From Adiantum capillus-veneris (taxonomy: Eukaryota > Streptophyta > Polypodiopsida > Polypodiales > Pteridaceae), in NCBI GenBank assembly GCA_014529385.2, contig CM043966.1, positions 44,152,537 to 44,216,536 of the forward strand: DNA of 64,000 nucleotides, in the 5' to 3' direction. Each line of letters starts with the position of its first letter. The first letter of the stretch is position 1. Positions 21,701-32,505 of the stretch are shown here, one piece after another. The notes beneath the pieces were generated by a model that saw nothing but the letters and a program-made list of their open reading frames with translations, did not search any database and was not told the DNA's origin. Made by a program: the position numbers and the translations under genes.

Positions 21701-22990
21701 CTAAGGATTCTACCCTAAGGAATGCTATCCTATATGAAGCACATGATGGGCCCAACTTCAGGACATCCAGGTTATGCCAAAACCATCAATGCAATTCGCA
21801 GAAGTTACTATTGGCAAGGTATGAAGGGTGATGTCCTTCGGTATGTCAAGCAGTGTTTGTCTTGTCAAAGGATTAAGGCAGAGAGACTAAAGATGTCAGG
21901 TAAATTACATCCTTTAGATATTCCCCAAATGAAATGGGAATGTATTAGCATGGACTTTATCACCGGGTTTCCTTCTATCCAAGCTGGATATGATTCAATC
22001 ATGGTCATAGTCGACTTGCTTACTAAAGTGGCTCACTTAATCCCAGTCAAGATAACCTTTACAGCTTCAGATATTGCTCGTTTGGTTGTGAAGGAGGTTT
22101 TCAGAATTCATGGTTTACCCAAGAGGATTGTCAGTGATCGTGATGCCAAGTTTACTTCAAAGTTTTGGGTATCATTGTTTCAAGCTATTGGAACCCAGTT
22201 ATGTTTTAGTACTGCTTATCATCCTCAAACTGATGGCCAAACTGAAAGAGTTAATCAAGTAATTGAAGACATCCTCAGAGCCTACTGCAATAGAGAACCT
22301 CGCAAGTGGATTCAATACCTACCCTTGGTAGAGTATGCATACAATTCCTCTACTCATAAAAGTATTGGAATGACACCTTTTAATGCTCTTTATGGTCAAG
22401 AATGTTTATCACCTATTAACTTTTCTGACCCCACTATAAGGGTAGACGCCTCAAAGAAAATGCTTGAAGAAATGGAAGCTCAAACCAAAGCTATTCGAAG
22501 GGATATTCAAGCGGCTCAAGATCGACAAAAGAAGTACGCTGACTTACAAAGATCTGATCGGATTTTCAAAGAAGGTGACAAAGTTTTCTTGCGAGTAAAG
22601 CCCAAAAAGAGCAATATGTCTCTCGGAAGGTATAAGAAGCTTAGCTACCGATATTGTGGACCTTACGAAATAATCAAGGTCGTAAGTGATCAAGCTTATA
22701 GACTAAAACTCCCTTCTCATCTCAAAGTGCATGATGTATTTCATGTAAGTCTGTTAAAACCTTATGTATATAACCCTGACCATGTCCTTGATGATGAGCA
22801 AATCATTTTACCTGCTCAAGATGTTCTACAACTCCAACCTGATACTATCCTAGAAACTCGAGAGAGAAAGCTTAGGAATAGATCCATCAAAGAACATCTT
22901 ATCTTATGGAAGGATTTCCCTATAGAAGATGCTCCTTGGGAAGATGAAACATCCCTTCTTAAGGATTACCCTTCACTGTTCTTGAGATGA
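18742..22990 (+). pseudogene. Chromovirus gag-pol, three stops and one frameshift
   Basis: Gag (18,742-19,480) has a retrotransposon gag domain (WLEEMEDYF, LTGNAKLWWKQHC) and a CCHC knuckle, [14 protein letters not shown]. Protease has [10 protein letters not shown], with Cys where Ser is usual, and IIGMDWL. RT carries [20 protein letters not shown] and a catalytic box reading FFDN where FFDD is expected, so the second Asp is lost. RNase H ([14 protein letters not shown] to [11 protein letters not shown]) and the integrase follow, with its HHCC finger (H..H..CLSC), D-D-E residues in MDFITGF, VSDRDAKF and TERVNQVIED, and a C-terminal chromodomain (HLILWKDFPIEDAPWED). Lesions: TGA 19,288-19,290, TGA 20,548-20,550, TAA 20,764-20,766, and a one-base shift at about 21,748-21,753. 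The protein replicates and integrates the element; this copy cannot make an intact one. Confidence 0.93.
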
Positions 22991-23007
22991 GGGCATCTCA
23001 AATTCTA

Positions 23008-23019
23008 AGTTGGGGAGAT
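23008..23019 (+). other. Polypurine tract
   Basis: AGTTGGGGAGAT lies immediately before the 3' LTR. This is the usual plus-strand priming site for Ty3/gypsy elements and agrees with the LTR start at 23,020. Confidence 0.85.
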
Positions 23020-24155
23020 TGTAAGGTCTCTACTTTCAAATTGCACACAAGTTCTATTACGCATTTGTATTTTTTTGAACCATCACTCCTTATTTAAGAT
23101 ATTTGAGTTCAAATTATGAATCGTAGGTTGAGAAAACCTAGAAATTAAAATTTACGCTACAAAATTCTGACATGTTTAGCTATATGAATCACTAACTAAC
23201 TTATTGCAAGACTTATTTACTGATTGTAGAATTTTCTTTTACTACTGTAAAGTTAATATAAAACTGTAAAGTTTAACTTAAAAATGTAAAGTAATTTATC
23301 ATTAAGGAAATAAATAAAATAATTATAAAGACAAAAGAATACACAGGGATGACAAATGAAGGCACATGGATCACATAGGAGGGGACAAAGTGGGACACAC
23401 TATCACATGAAAAAGGAGAGGCTACTCTTGACTAATCTTAATGAGGGGGGGCTTGTGTGGCTTTATCTTTTAATGATAATGACAAAGTGGTCAAGATCAT
23501 GGGTACCACAAGGGTACCAAAAACGCGGGTATGATTTTTGGAAAAAAATAAAAAAATAAAAAAATAAAAAAATAAAAAAATATTTTTTATTAAAAAAATA
23601 TTTTTTTTTGAAAAAAAAGTTGGACGTTTTTTTTCTGCTATAAATAGAGCATCCATGCTCACACTTTAGACATAGAGATTGCCTCTATAGCGCTCACGAA
23701 GTGCTGTCACTTCTCTTAGAGAGAAGGCGTCCACAAACCACTAAGAGAGCAAAAACTATTGTAGACTAATAAGGTGCGTATTAATTAAGCATTCAATTAA
23801 CTTTAGAAATGATGTATGTGTGCTATCTCTTACTCTAATCTCTCTAATAGATTAGTAAGATTCAATTAGCTATGTGTATGTGTGCTATCTCTTACTCTAA
23901 TCTCTAATAGATTAGTAAAATTCAATTAGTTATGTGTGTGTGTGTGTGTGCTATCTATTACTCTAATCTTCTAATAGATTAGTAAGATTCAATTAGCTTT
24001 AAGAAGGATATGTGTGTGTGTGTTATCTTTTACTCTAATCTCTCTAATAGATTAGTAAAATTCGATAAGTTATGTGTGTGTGTGTGTGCTATCTATTACT
24101 CTAATCTTTTAATAGATTAGTAAGATTCAATTAGCTTTAAGAAGGATATGTGTGT

Positions 24156-24198
<43 letters not shown>

Positions 24199-26165
24199 CT
24201 TTTACTCTAATCTCTCTAATAGATTGGTGAGATTCAATTAGCTTTAGAAAAGTATGTGTGTGTGTTCTCTTTTAGCTTTACTCTAATCTCTCTAATAGAT
24301 TGGTGAGATTCAATTAGCTTTAGAAAAGTATGTGTGTGTGTTCTCTTTTAGCTTTACTCTAATCTCTCTAATAGATTGGTGAGATTCAATTAGCTTTAGA
24401 AAAGTATGTGTGTGTGTTCTCTTTTACTCTAATCTTTCTAATGGATAGTAAGATTCAATTAACTTTAGAAAAGATGTGTGTGTATGTTTTCTCTTACTCT
24501 AATCTCTCTAAGTATACCTACTCTCTCTAGTTAGTACATCTTCACTATTAACTTATATATTGTTAATTGAAAGTTAATACATAAGAGAACTCATCATATT
24601 CTTATTATACATTATGAAATTCTCATTCACCAATGTTATTTTCAATTAGGTTAAATAGAATTTTGAATAATACTAAAAATTGATTTAGTTGAAGTATAGA
24701 ATTGAAGTTAGAATTGGATTAGAAATGTCATGCATAAAAGTAATGCATTCCTAAACTTTCACCCGTAATTTACACACTTAATTTTTGATTAATTAAGATT
24801 AGCAAATATTTGATGTATAGAAATTAGATGTAGAACAACAACACTAAGTGTGAATCCGAGTTGGCGAGGGTTCAAATTACAGACTCTCTTTAAAAACAAG
24901 GAGATTACTAGGGAAATTGACCAATTTAAAGTTCTAAGTGTATAACATAAGTGTAGTACAAAAAAATGGCTCCAAAGCGTGTTCGAACACAAGGCGCTAA
25001 TGATCATGAAGCTAGTACAAGTAACGGTGGAATCCCTGCGAAAAATGCTATGTCTCCACCAATCGGAGCTAAGGTACAGATTAGTATTGCAGTTTCAAGT
25101 TATGCATCATTTCATATGCGAGACCATAGGAATATATTATTTACCTTATGAAAAGAAAACACGGACCGAAACCACGGGGCTTAACCCCAAGAAACTCGTC
25201 ATATGTTTGACAAGTAGGAAAGATTGTTTGGTTAAACTGGTTGCTATAGGAAATAATGTTTGTCCAAAACCTTCGGTATAGTTTCTCTCTAGTCTCTCTA
25301 CTTATTAGCGCTGGTATTATGTGGCAGTTGCCGAGGCGTGAGATGACGCCCAGGATGGCACCGTTGATGCTGTGGTGGGAGTACACCCAGATTAACCCAG
25401 CTGGATACTGCAGTTTTGTTTTGTTGTGGCGTGAGGATGACGCCCAGATTGGCACCGTTGTTGCTGTGACAGGAGTACGTCCAGATTAGCACAACGAGTA
25501 CTTGTCGAGCGGTATGGGACGCTCATGAGGACAAGGGTTTTTATAAATAATGTATATATCGATCGGACATAATAGCGCCAGTAGAGATTCTTGAGTGAAC
25601 TCAATCCAATGGTTGTTGGTTTAAAATTGGACGACTTCTTGTTTGACTATTGTTTGTAATACTGTTTGAAGGGTTGTTTTAACGAACCAGTATCATAAAT
25701 AAAGTAAAGGAACATGTATGTTTAAACAGTGTGGTAGTAATTAGATAACAAAAGAAGGGTGAGTGTGGTGTGGAAAGTGGGAGAATGATACCCCGACGGT
25801 ATCATTCTATGGACGGGTGGACCCAATGAGTCGGGTAACTTTCCAACGCTAGAATTTTTTTTTTTTAAGTCATAAATCTTAAAAGAGACAAACCTTGGCG
25901 GCTGTGCTTATGAAACATGGGGAAAAAAGCGCACAAGTTGGTCACTCTAAGATTTATACTTTTAGGTATAATTGATTATAGATAGTTTTTAGATAGGGTT
26001 ATGGTGGTCACGCTCCGCCATAGCGAGATAGGACCAATCCTTCACTAACGGTTCATGCCCGTGGCTACGTAGTAGCTAAGGCAATGTCCGTTGGTTTTTC
26101 TTTCTCAGGATTGGAGACCTATCAAAGGTACTCCGCTCCTCTCAAAAAGGGGAAGGGACCTCACA
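23020..26165 (+). repeat. Chromovirus 3' LTR (3146 bp)
   Basis: Collinear with 14,958-17,923. TATA box at 23,639-23,647 and LTR exon copy at 24,966-25,079. The splice donor of the exon reads CAG|ATTAGT here, so it is destroyed in this copy. Extra minisatellite units at about 24,275-24,426 account for most of the 180-bp length difference. The end is followed by the CCTCT target duplication. Confidence 0.95.
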
Positions 26166-26170
26166 CCTCT

Positions 26171-26600
26171 CTCCCCAAGATCTCCATGGCTGTCGTACTT
26201 GTGCAGACTTTACCAAGTACCTATTTTACCTTTTCTTGTACCACTTCATAGCCCATCATCTACAAGCTATCCATGGCTATGGTTGCAGCACATACGGAAG
26301 TTTTCTATAGCTGCAACACATATGGAAGCTTTCCATAGCTACTCACAATCTACAAACTCTCTCTCTCTCTCTACGTGCTTTCCCATTTTCATATACACCT
26401 CCACTGTCCTCTCCCCAAGATCTCCATGGCTGCAGCACTTGTGGAGACTTTACCAAGCACCTATTCTCCCCTTTCTTCTACCGCTTCATAGCCCATCATC
26501 TCCAAGCTATCCATGGCTATGGCTACATCATTGGGGTAAACTTCTCTAACCCTCTTTTGCCCTTTTAGGTACACCTTCTTAGCTCATCATCTCCAAGCTT
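26171..26600. repeat. ~200-bp tandem repeat interrupted by the chromovirus
   Basis: Unit 1 is split: about 14,880-14,957 continues at 26,171-26,340. Unit 2 is 26,341-26,540. Shared landmarks are TACGTGCT, CCCATTTTCAT, CTCCATGGCTG and AGCCCATCATCT. A third partial unit starts near 26,580. The open frames here are products of the repeat. Confidence 0.75.
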
Positions 26601-26807
26601 CCCATGGATGGAGCACCTACAAAAACTCTATCAACCACCTCTTGTCTCCTTGCCATGGTTGCAATATTGCACTCCAAGGATCTACATTGAAGGTTTAATC
26701 CTATGTATCTCCCTCTATCCAAAAACATTTAGTTCTTCTTCCTTCATTTCTAGCTCATACAAAACCACCATCAAACCCTCTTATTGTAGCCCCTTCCTCT
26801 CTATAGC

Positions 26808-27480
26808 AATGTCAAGCTCTACTACTCAAAGAAAGCCAAAAGATGAGGTAGAAAGGGTTGTCTTGTACAACACGAGAGACTCTAATTGGGAGTGGGTGCC
26901 TCAAGTGTTCCACAAAGATGCTTGGGTCTTCATGCAACCACCGGGACTCATCGTGTTTGAGATTGTGACAACTTGGATCAACATTGGAAAGGGAGGCTGC
27001 TTGGGTTCAAAGACCATAGGATCACTGGGATGGTGGTTGCTATTCAGCATCTGTATTCAATGCCTAATATGCATTTGGGGCACACTTATTCAAGACTTTT
27101 TCCACCTAGCCGTAAGTTTCTTCTCTTTGTTGTTGCAATAGACATATGCATTGAGTTGACCTATGTGTTCAAGTATGCTAGTATTTTTTTGGGGGGCCAT
27201 TTGATGTCTATGTAGATATATTTCCATCAAACTTGGTGAGCAACAACAATTAATAAGTCTCTCTAGAACCTTTCAAGATTTTCATGTTGACATTGGTGCC
27301 ATGATGCTTCCCAGTGTGCAACCATCGATGCTACTGCAAAGCATAATCTTCTTCTACACACACACAATAGTGCCCATCTCTGAGCATTGTTATGGTAAGA
27401 TCAACAGAATTGGCATGCAATCACTTCTTAGCATGGAGTGGCTGCAACCTGATGTTTGTCATCCATCTTATCCATAAAGG
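26808..27480 (+). pseudogene. Unrecognised coding remnant, plus strand of nested element
   Basis: An ATG at 26,808 opens MSSSTTQRKPKDEVERVVLY, then VPQVFHKDAWVFMQPPG. A frame change follows near 26,945 and the alternative frame continues LDQHWKGRLLGFKDHRITGM. It reaches a possible donor, CC|GTAAGT, at about 27,111. Downstream, about 27,235-27,470, is another open stretch (QQQLISLSRTFQDFHVDIGA). The composition looks like real protein but I recognise no domain. It lies inside the inverted-repeat element on the strand facing the 30.9-32.1-kb gene, so it may be one of that element's own genes or captured host sequence. Confidence 0.35.
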
Positions 27481-27719
27481 AGAAGATGGTTTTTGACATT
27501 CTTTCCTTGTTTAAGTTTGAGAAGGCTTTTAGGTTTGTAGGTCTAAGTTGATGTTGTCTCATGCATGTTTTTTGCATTTATTTAAGGCCCTGCCATTCAA
27601 TGTCACACCCACTATATTTATATGCAAGAATATGTCTTTTGACGCATTACAACCCTTATTAGGAGAGAATTGGGAATTTATAGAGGGTATGCATCAGGAG
27701 ATAGATATTGATGCAAGCT

Positions 27720-28320
27720 AGGGGCTTCAGGCATTGGGATACAGTATTTAAAAGGTTGCACAACTTTGTTTATACGCTTCCACCTAGAGTTGTGGATGTG
27801 TAAGACAAGGAAATGGATACCTTACAAAGCCATGAAGGGAATCTTGTGACATTTTCGATTCATATTACAATACAAAATGATGTCTTTGAAACTATACAAG
27901 TTAGTGATCTAGGGGCTTTGGATACGATACTTAAAAATTTGCACAGCTTTGTATATACGCTTCCACTGCAAGCGGTGGATGTGTAAGACAGGGAAATGGA
28001 TACCTCTACAAAGCCTTGAAGGTAATCTTGTGACATTTGACATTCATATTACAATGCCAAATGATGTCTCTAAAACTATGCAAGTTAGGATCGCAGTTGT
28101 TGACACAGTTGCCTTGGTCACTTCAAATATTGCAGCTACAGAGCATGCAAACATCATGGAGGATGAGTTCTTGGAAACCCAAGCCAAGCTTGTGAAAATC
28201 AGCAACCTCTTCATGTTGAGTCACTTGACTCTAATGCCACAAACATTGTTGATGAGAGGAGATCGTCCCTCAAACTTTACCTCACACCAACTATGGACGA
28301 CGACAACAGGCAGCATGCGG
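27720..28320 (+). pseudogene. Unrecognised coding remnant with internal ~190-bp duplication
   Basis: Two imperfect direct copies, about 27,720-27,905 and 27,912-28,085, both encode similar peptides: LHNFVYTLPPRVVDV..DKEMDT, EGNLVTFSIHI and LHSFVYTLPLQAVDV..DREMDT, EGNLVTFDIHI. Similarity survives at the protein level across frame breaks, so this was coding sequence before it decayed. The second copy continues open to about 28,300 (VRIAVVDTVALVTSNIAATE). I do not recognise the family. Confidence 0.4.
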
Positions 28321-28323
28321 TAA

Positions 28324-28815
28324 TTGTCTTCCTTGTGTAATTGGACATCCCAATGTATTTTCCTAAGACAAACTTTTGTAGCATCTTTTGGACATGGAGG
28401 TGTGGTCAGCTCGCAAGGCGGGAGCAATGTTTTTGGCCCAGAATCAGCACCTACAAACTACATCGGCAAACTACCCATGGACGACATCTGCATTATCCAC
28501 AAGGACTTCTCCCTTGATGGACATTTTTCTTTGTGGGTCTTGAAGGTTGTCACCAAGCTCTTGTGCTTGTCTACTATACCTCAAACTATGCAAGTAGTTT
28601 TTCTCGTAAACAAATTCCTTGCAATGGCCACTTTTGGCATAGGTTTTTGTGGCAAGGTCTTAGCCCGTGTATCTATCAATCAAGCCTTAGGAGTGGAAGT
28701 CCCACAAGCCATAGTGGCCTCAATCCTAACTTCCATTCTACCTAACAGTGAAGCAAGACGCAAGGAAGTTGCACAGTGCCTCCTAGCAAAAACTTGTAAT
28801 GAGTCCCTTTTGTAA
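28324..28815 (+). CDS. Hypothetical 163-residue open frame
   Basis: An uninterrupted frame from about 28,324 to a stop at 28,813-28,815. It includes ASFGHGGVVSSQGGSNVFGP, DDICIIHKDFSLDGHFSLW and a C-terminus rich in Ala/Val with SEARRKEVAQCLLAK. It follows the duplicated remnant directly and may be a later exon of the same gene. No signal peptide or known domain is evident, and the hydrophobic stretch around residues 75-120 is not long enough to be sure of a membrane segment. Function unknown; it could equally be a surviving fragment of a transposon gene. Confidence 0.35.
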   Translation: MSSLCNWTSQCIFLRQTFVASFGHGGVVSSQGGSNVFGPESAPTNYIGKLPMDDICIIHKDFSLDGHFSLWVLKVVTKLLCLSTIPQTMQVVFLVNKFLAMATFGIGFCGKVLARVSINQALGVEVPQAIVASILTSILPNSEARRKEVAQCLLAKTCNESLL

Positions 28816-29221
28816 TTTCATATGTCAATATAATATCAGTGCCACGTGTACTTTCCTTTCTTGACTTACAATTTGGTGTAAGTACATGGATTTTTGTGAT
28901 ATTTAATTTTCTAGCTTTGAATGGGCAAGTTTATTGTGAGTTTTATTAGCTACCTTGAATCTTTATTTGGTATAGAGACATGGTGTTCATTAGATCAATT
29001 CAAAAACTATGATTGTGCAAGTGCTTTGTGGGTCAATCTCTATCCACTGTGATGATATCGAGGGTCCCAACTTGCCAGACGGAGGGGTCAGTGTAAAGGC
29101 AAGTAATTATCTGTGGATGTGTCATTAGATTTCAAATGGAATTCTTAACGCTAACGTTGTGCTGGATTGCCCCAGAAACTGCAAAAAACCCCTATCCACA
29201 AGGCACCAAGTTTGGACTTGT

Positions 29222-29825
29222 TTTGCCCAAAATTGATGTCTTGTGGCCAGGGGTTTTTAACAGTGTTTGGGTCAAAACAAGCATATCTTGTGCCTTCTAT
29301 ATGTCAATCAAGGGCATTTTGGTTGTCTCTCAGTCTTCCACAGGTTGTCTCTCAATCTTCCACAGGTACAAAAGGTTGGGAAGGCATTTTGGTTGTCTCT
29401 CAATCTTCCACAGGAACAAAAGGTTGGGAAGGCACTAGTAGCAAAAAAGCTATCAGTGAACAATTTGCTGGGTCTTATTTGCCAGTTGAAATACACACAT
29501 CTCATCTGTTTTGGCCTTGGTGGTGCAGAAGGCCCGTGTCCATAAGGCAGCTCAAACGAGCTGCCTGCCTTATGGACACGGGCCTTCTGCACCACCAAGG
29601 CCAAAACAGATGAGATGTGTGTATTTCAACTGGCAAATAAGACCCAGCAAATTGTTCACTGATAGCTTTTTTGCTACTAGTGCCTTCCCAACCTTTTGTA
29701 CCTGTGGAAGACTGAGAGACAACCAAAATGCCTTTGATTGACATCTAGAAGACACCAGATATGCTTCTTTTGACCCAAACACTGTTAAAAACCCCTGTCC
29801 ACAAGACATCAATTTTGGTCAAAAT
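29222..29825. repeat. Foldback palindrome with ~270-330-bp arms
   Basis: Left arm 29,222-29,553 and right arm 29,558-29,825 are near-perfect inverted copies around a 4-base loop (AAAC). They match from GGCAGCTC/GAGCTGCC at the centre out to the AACACTGTTAAAAACCCC region. The left arm is longer because a ~52-bp block (TTGTCTCTCA..TTCCACAGG..GGTTGGGAAGGCA) is tandemly repeated in it. Transcription through it would give a long hairpin RNA. Confidence 0.9.
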
Positions 29826-30235
29826 AGATACTATGTGTGCATTTCAACAAATGGCACGTGAAGCCTGTTGTGAAGGTTTTTTAGCACTAGCCAAATAAAA
29901 TGCTCATCCATAACTCCCCCTCTCCCCGTCTTGGCAAATACGACCCAGCAAAGTGATCACTGATAGTTTTTTTGCTACTAGTGCCTTCCCAACCTTTTGT
30001 ACCTGTGGAAGACTGAGAGACAACCAAAATGCCTTTGATTGACATCTGGAAGGCACCAGATATGCTTATTTTGGCCCAAACACTGTTAAAAACCCTAGTC
30101 CACATGACATCAATTTTGGGCAAAATAGATATTATGTGTGCATTTCAACAAATGGCACTTGAAGCCTTTTGTGAAGGTTTTGTAGCACTATCCAATAAAA
30201 TACTCATCCACAACTCCCCCCTCCCCATCTCCCCC
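29636..30235. repeat. ~302-bp tandem direct repeat sharing the palindrome arm
   Basis: The right palindrome arm plus about 110 bp recurs head to tail: TTGTACCTGTGGAAG occurs at about 29,696 and 29,998, and ATTTCAACAAATGGCAC and CTCATCCA..AACTCCCCC recur at the same spacing. The family thus exists here as one inverted and two direct copies. The copies differ by scattered substitutions, so the direct duplication is older than the palindrome. Confidence 0.85.
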
Positions 30236-30860
30236 TTCGTGTTCAATGGCATGGTGTGCAAGAACCACTCAACAATGTACAATAGACTTATAAAAAAATT
30301 ATTGAACACAAATTAAATACAAAGAGCTTAAATAACATAAGAAGCGACACATTTCAGAATGAGTAAGCATCATTTCATTTCCAGATTTGAAGTCATTACG
30401 TATCCATTGCAAAAAAGTGTTGTTGTACATATTACTAGCTACAAGTTCGCTCGTATCTGACGGGCTAGTGCCAAATCTTTTTGCATTATAGTTACATGCT
30501 TGGCATGGATGGCACACAATTTGGTATCCTCAAATAAACCCACCAAGTATGACTCTGCGGCTTCTTGAGTCCTTCGAGGCCGATGGGCTGCATGTGTTAC
30601 TCAGTGTTGTAGCTCTGCACAATCTCCCCACATGTCCACGCAATAAAAATATGACACTCATCCTCTCTAGCCTTCATTGCTTCACAATTTGGCATGTGTC
30701 AAGTTTGAAAACAAAAACCAACTTAGTTTCTAACATTGCAAGAGAAGAAAGGCAAAAAGTGAAGGTCATACTACGACAATGAAAGAGAAACGTCACATGA
30801 TTCTTTACTCATCATTAGAAGGTAGTGCATAAAAGACAACTATTTCTTGTTGAAGCCTCT

Positions 30861-32084
30861 TCAAATGGACAAAATATTATTTGAAATAGAGTAAGGAAAC
30901 CCCTTGTCAATATTATCAGCAGGATTCCTTGCATTGGTAGCTTTCTTAGCACTTTGTGGAGATTGTACAAAGATAGATGAGGGCATTGTCTCTTCGATGT
31001 GCAAATAGTGACCTAGACATGAGAAAACATCTTCATTGGAGGCCCCTCTAGCAAGTTTCACCTTGCGTGGCAGTGGGAATACATTCTCGGTAACTCCTCG
31101 TTCACTCAAAGCGTTCTTGAAGAGGCCATGTAGTGCAGTGTAACCCTTTGTACTAATTCCAACTTCATCACATTCCTTCTGCAAATCAACATCACTCACG
31201 AGATTAGAAAACTTACACATCACCTCCTTGGTTACAGTAAAATAGACATGTTTTCCTTTTGGTGTGTGCACGAGTGCTATGACATCTGACTTTTTAAGAA
31301 AGCTAGTAAGCAAATAAATGGGATCCTCTTGGATTTGGCAACCACATGTCTCTTGGATGAAATTCCTAAAATAAGAATAAAAAACAAAACAATCACCACA
31401 GAAGTAACTTCATACATGTAGGAAATGTGATAGGGTATTCAAAAATGCACCTTATAGCTATAACTCTTCTCATCCAAGAACTACCTTTGGGAGCAAGGGT
31501 CTCTATGGATGAGAAGATCCTCTTCTGCTCCCTTGCACCTAAAGGTGTCTCTTTCAAACTCAATATGGTACCCTCAAGCTTTGCAATCTTACCATCCTTC
31601 TCTTCCACATGTTGCTAAAGAGTTTGTGCTTCTTTCTCCACATGAATGATCCTTTGTTGCAGACTAGAATTGTTATGAATGATAACTTGGTGTTGATGCA
31701 TCCACCATTGCACACTATGACCACTGATAGTGGACAACCGCTTGCAGTAGCCAAGTAGACTTGGCTCCCCTCTACCAACATATTGCAAGAAGGTAGGGAG
31801 ACTATTGAATGTTGGATACACACTAACCAAAGGGTCATTGGGGTAGAGGCAACCATCCACCCGAAGGTCCACATTGGTGTGACCTGCACCACGGCGTTGT
31901 TGTGCAGTTTGCAAGTAATGACGCTATGAGCTTGCAAAGTCCTTTGGCAGCCAGACATGTAGAGAAACCATCTCTGAACTTGATGATCTTGTTGTGGATG
32001 GGAGGTTTGTAATGTCGCCTTGCTCCCTGTCAAGGGAATAAAGCTGGCCTCAAGCAAGAGTGGAGAGTTGCAGCAGAGCCACAA
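30861..32084 (-). pseudogene. Unrecognised minus-strand multi-exon gene remnant
   Basis: On the minus strand an open stretch at 31,914-31,615 (RVDGCLYPNDPLVSVYPTFN) reads through one stop into a coiled-coil-like segment (EEKDGKIAKLEGTILSLKE, 31,608-31,393). An acceptor-like TTATTTTAG ends near 31,366, and the frame then resumes through 31,365-30,861 with LLTSFLKKSDVIALVHTPKG, CDEVGISTKGYTALHGLFKN and LPRKVKLARGASNEDVFSCL. The last exon is 150 codons open. The exact donor is unresolved and one in-frame stop lies near 31,613. I recognise no domain. It faces the plus-strand remnants at 26.8-28.8 kb within the same inverted-repeat element. Confidence 0.45.
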
Positions 32085-32350
32085 AGGAGAGAGGTGAGCT
32101 ATGGAGTGAAGAGCTATGGGATGGAGAGCTGCAGGAAAGCTACATAGTGGAGAGGAGAGCTATGGAGTGGAGAGATTTGGGATGGAGAGATGCAGGAGAG
32201 CTATGGGATGGAGAGTTGCATGGGATCTATGGAGTGGAGAGCTGCAGGAGAGCTACGGAGTGGAGAGGAGAGCTATGGAGTGGGGATCCTTGGGATGGAG
32301 AGCTGCAGGAGAGCTATGGGGGAGAGAGCTGCAACAAAGCTATGGAGTGG
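32085..32350. repeat. GAGCTATGGAGTGGAGAG minisatellite
   Basis: Short units built on GAGCTATGGAGTGGAGAG and GGAGAGCTGCAGGAGAGCTA alternate, with a higher-order period of about 112 bp (compare 32,149 and 32,261). It lies at the 5' side of the minus-strand gene remnant and mirrors CCATAG-rich repeats at the left end of the nested element. Long frames in all three plus phases are artefacts of the repeat. Confidence 0.8.
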
Positions 32351-32354
32351 ACCT

Positions 32355-32505
32355 ACAACAAGGAGAGGGAAGGAGGAAGAGTGTGTGCTGAAAAGTAGGG
32401 GAGAGAAGAGAGAGGTAGAGGAGTGAGAGAGGGAAGGAGAAAGAGTGTGTGCTAAAAAGTAGAAGAGAGAAGAGAGAGGGAGAGGAGGAGAGAGAGAGGA
32501 GTGAT
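32355..32505. repeat. Purine-rich ~73-bp tandem repeat
   Basis: Two imperfect units, each with GGGAAGGAG, AAGAGTGTGTGCT and AAAAGTAG followed by GAGAGAAGAGAGAG. No gene. Confidence 0.65.

Larger units (their letters stand above)
14958..26165 (+). mobile_element. Complete chromovirus (Ty3/gypsy) with 5-bp TSD
   Basis: Both LTRs start TGTAAGGTCTC and end CCTCACA. The element is flanked by CCTCT at 14,953-14,957 and 26,166-26,170. An uninterrupted relative of the target (TGTCCTCTCCCCAAG) lies at about 26,407, inside the next repeat unit. Order: LTR, Met-type PBS, leader, gag with CCHC knuckle, protease, RT, RNase H, integrase with C-terminal chromodomain, PPT, LTR. The first ~340 bp of the two LTRs differ at roughly eight positions by eye, so insertion was fairly recent, yet gag-pol has three in-frame stops and a frameshift. 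The chromodomain puts it among the chromoviruses; the clade (Galadriel- or Tekay-like) is not settled. Confidence 0.95.

Noticed and set aside
15700-24510. Repeat-spacer pattern as a CRISPR array
   Set aside because: Eukaryotic context; the units are degenerate minisatellites inside LTRs with TG tracts, not exact repeats with unique spacers.
29136-29744. Frames of 76-148 codons on both strands
   Set aside because: They mirror one another across the palindrome centre and reflect the inverted repeat, not a gene.
32060-32426. Three overlapping plus-strand frames of 78-112 codons
   Set aside because: All three phases are open because of the GAGCTATGGAGTGGAGAG minisatellite; the peptides are repeats of the same Trp/Arg/Glu words.
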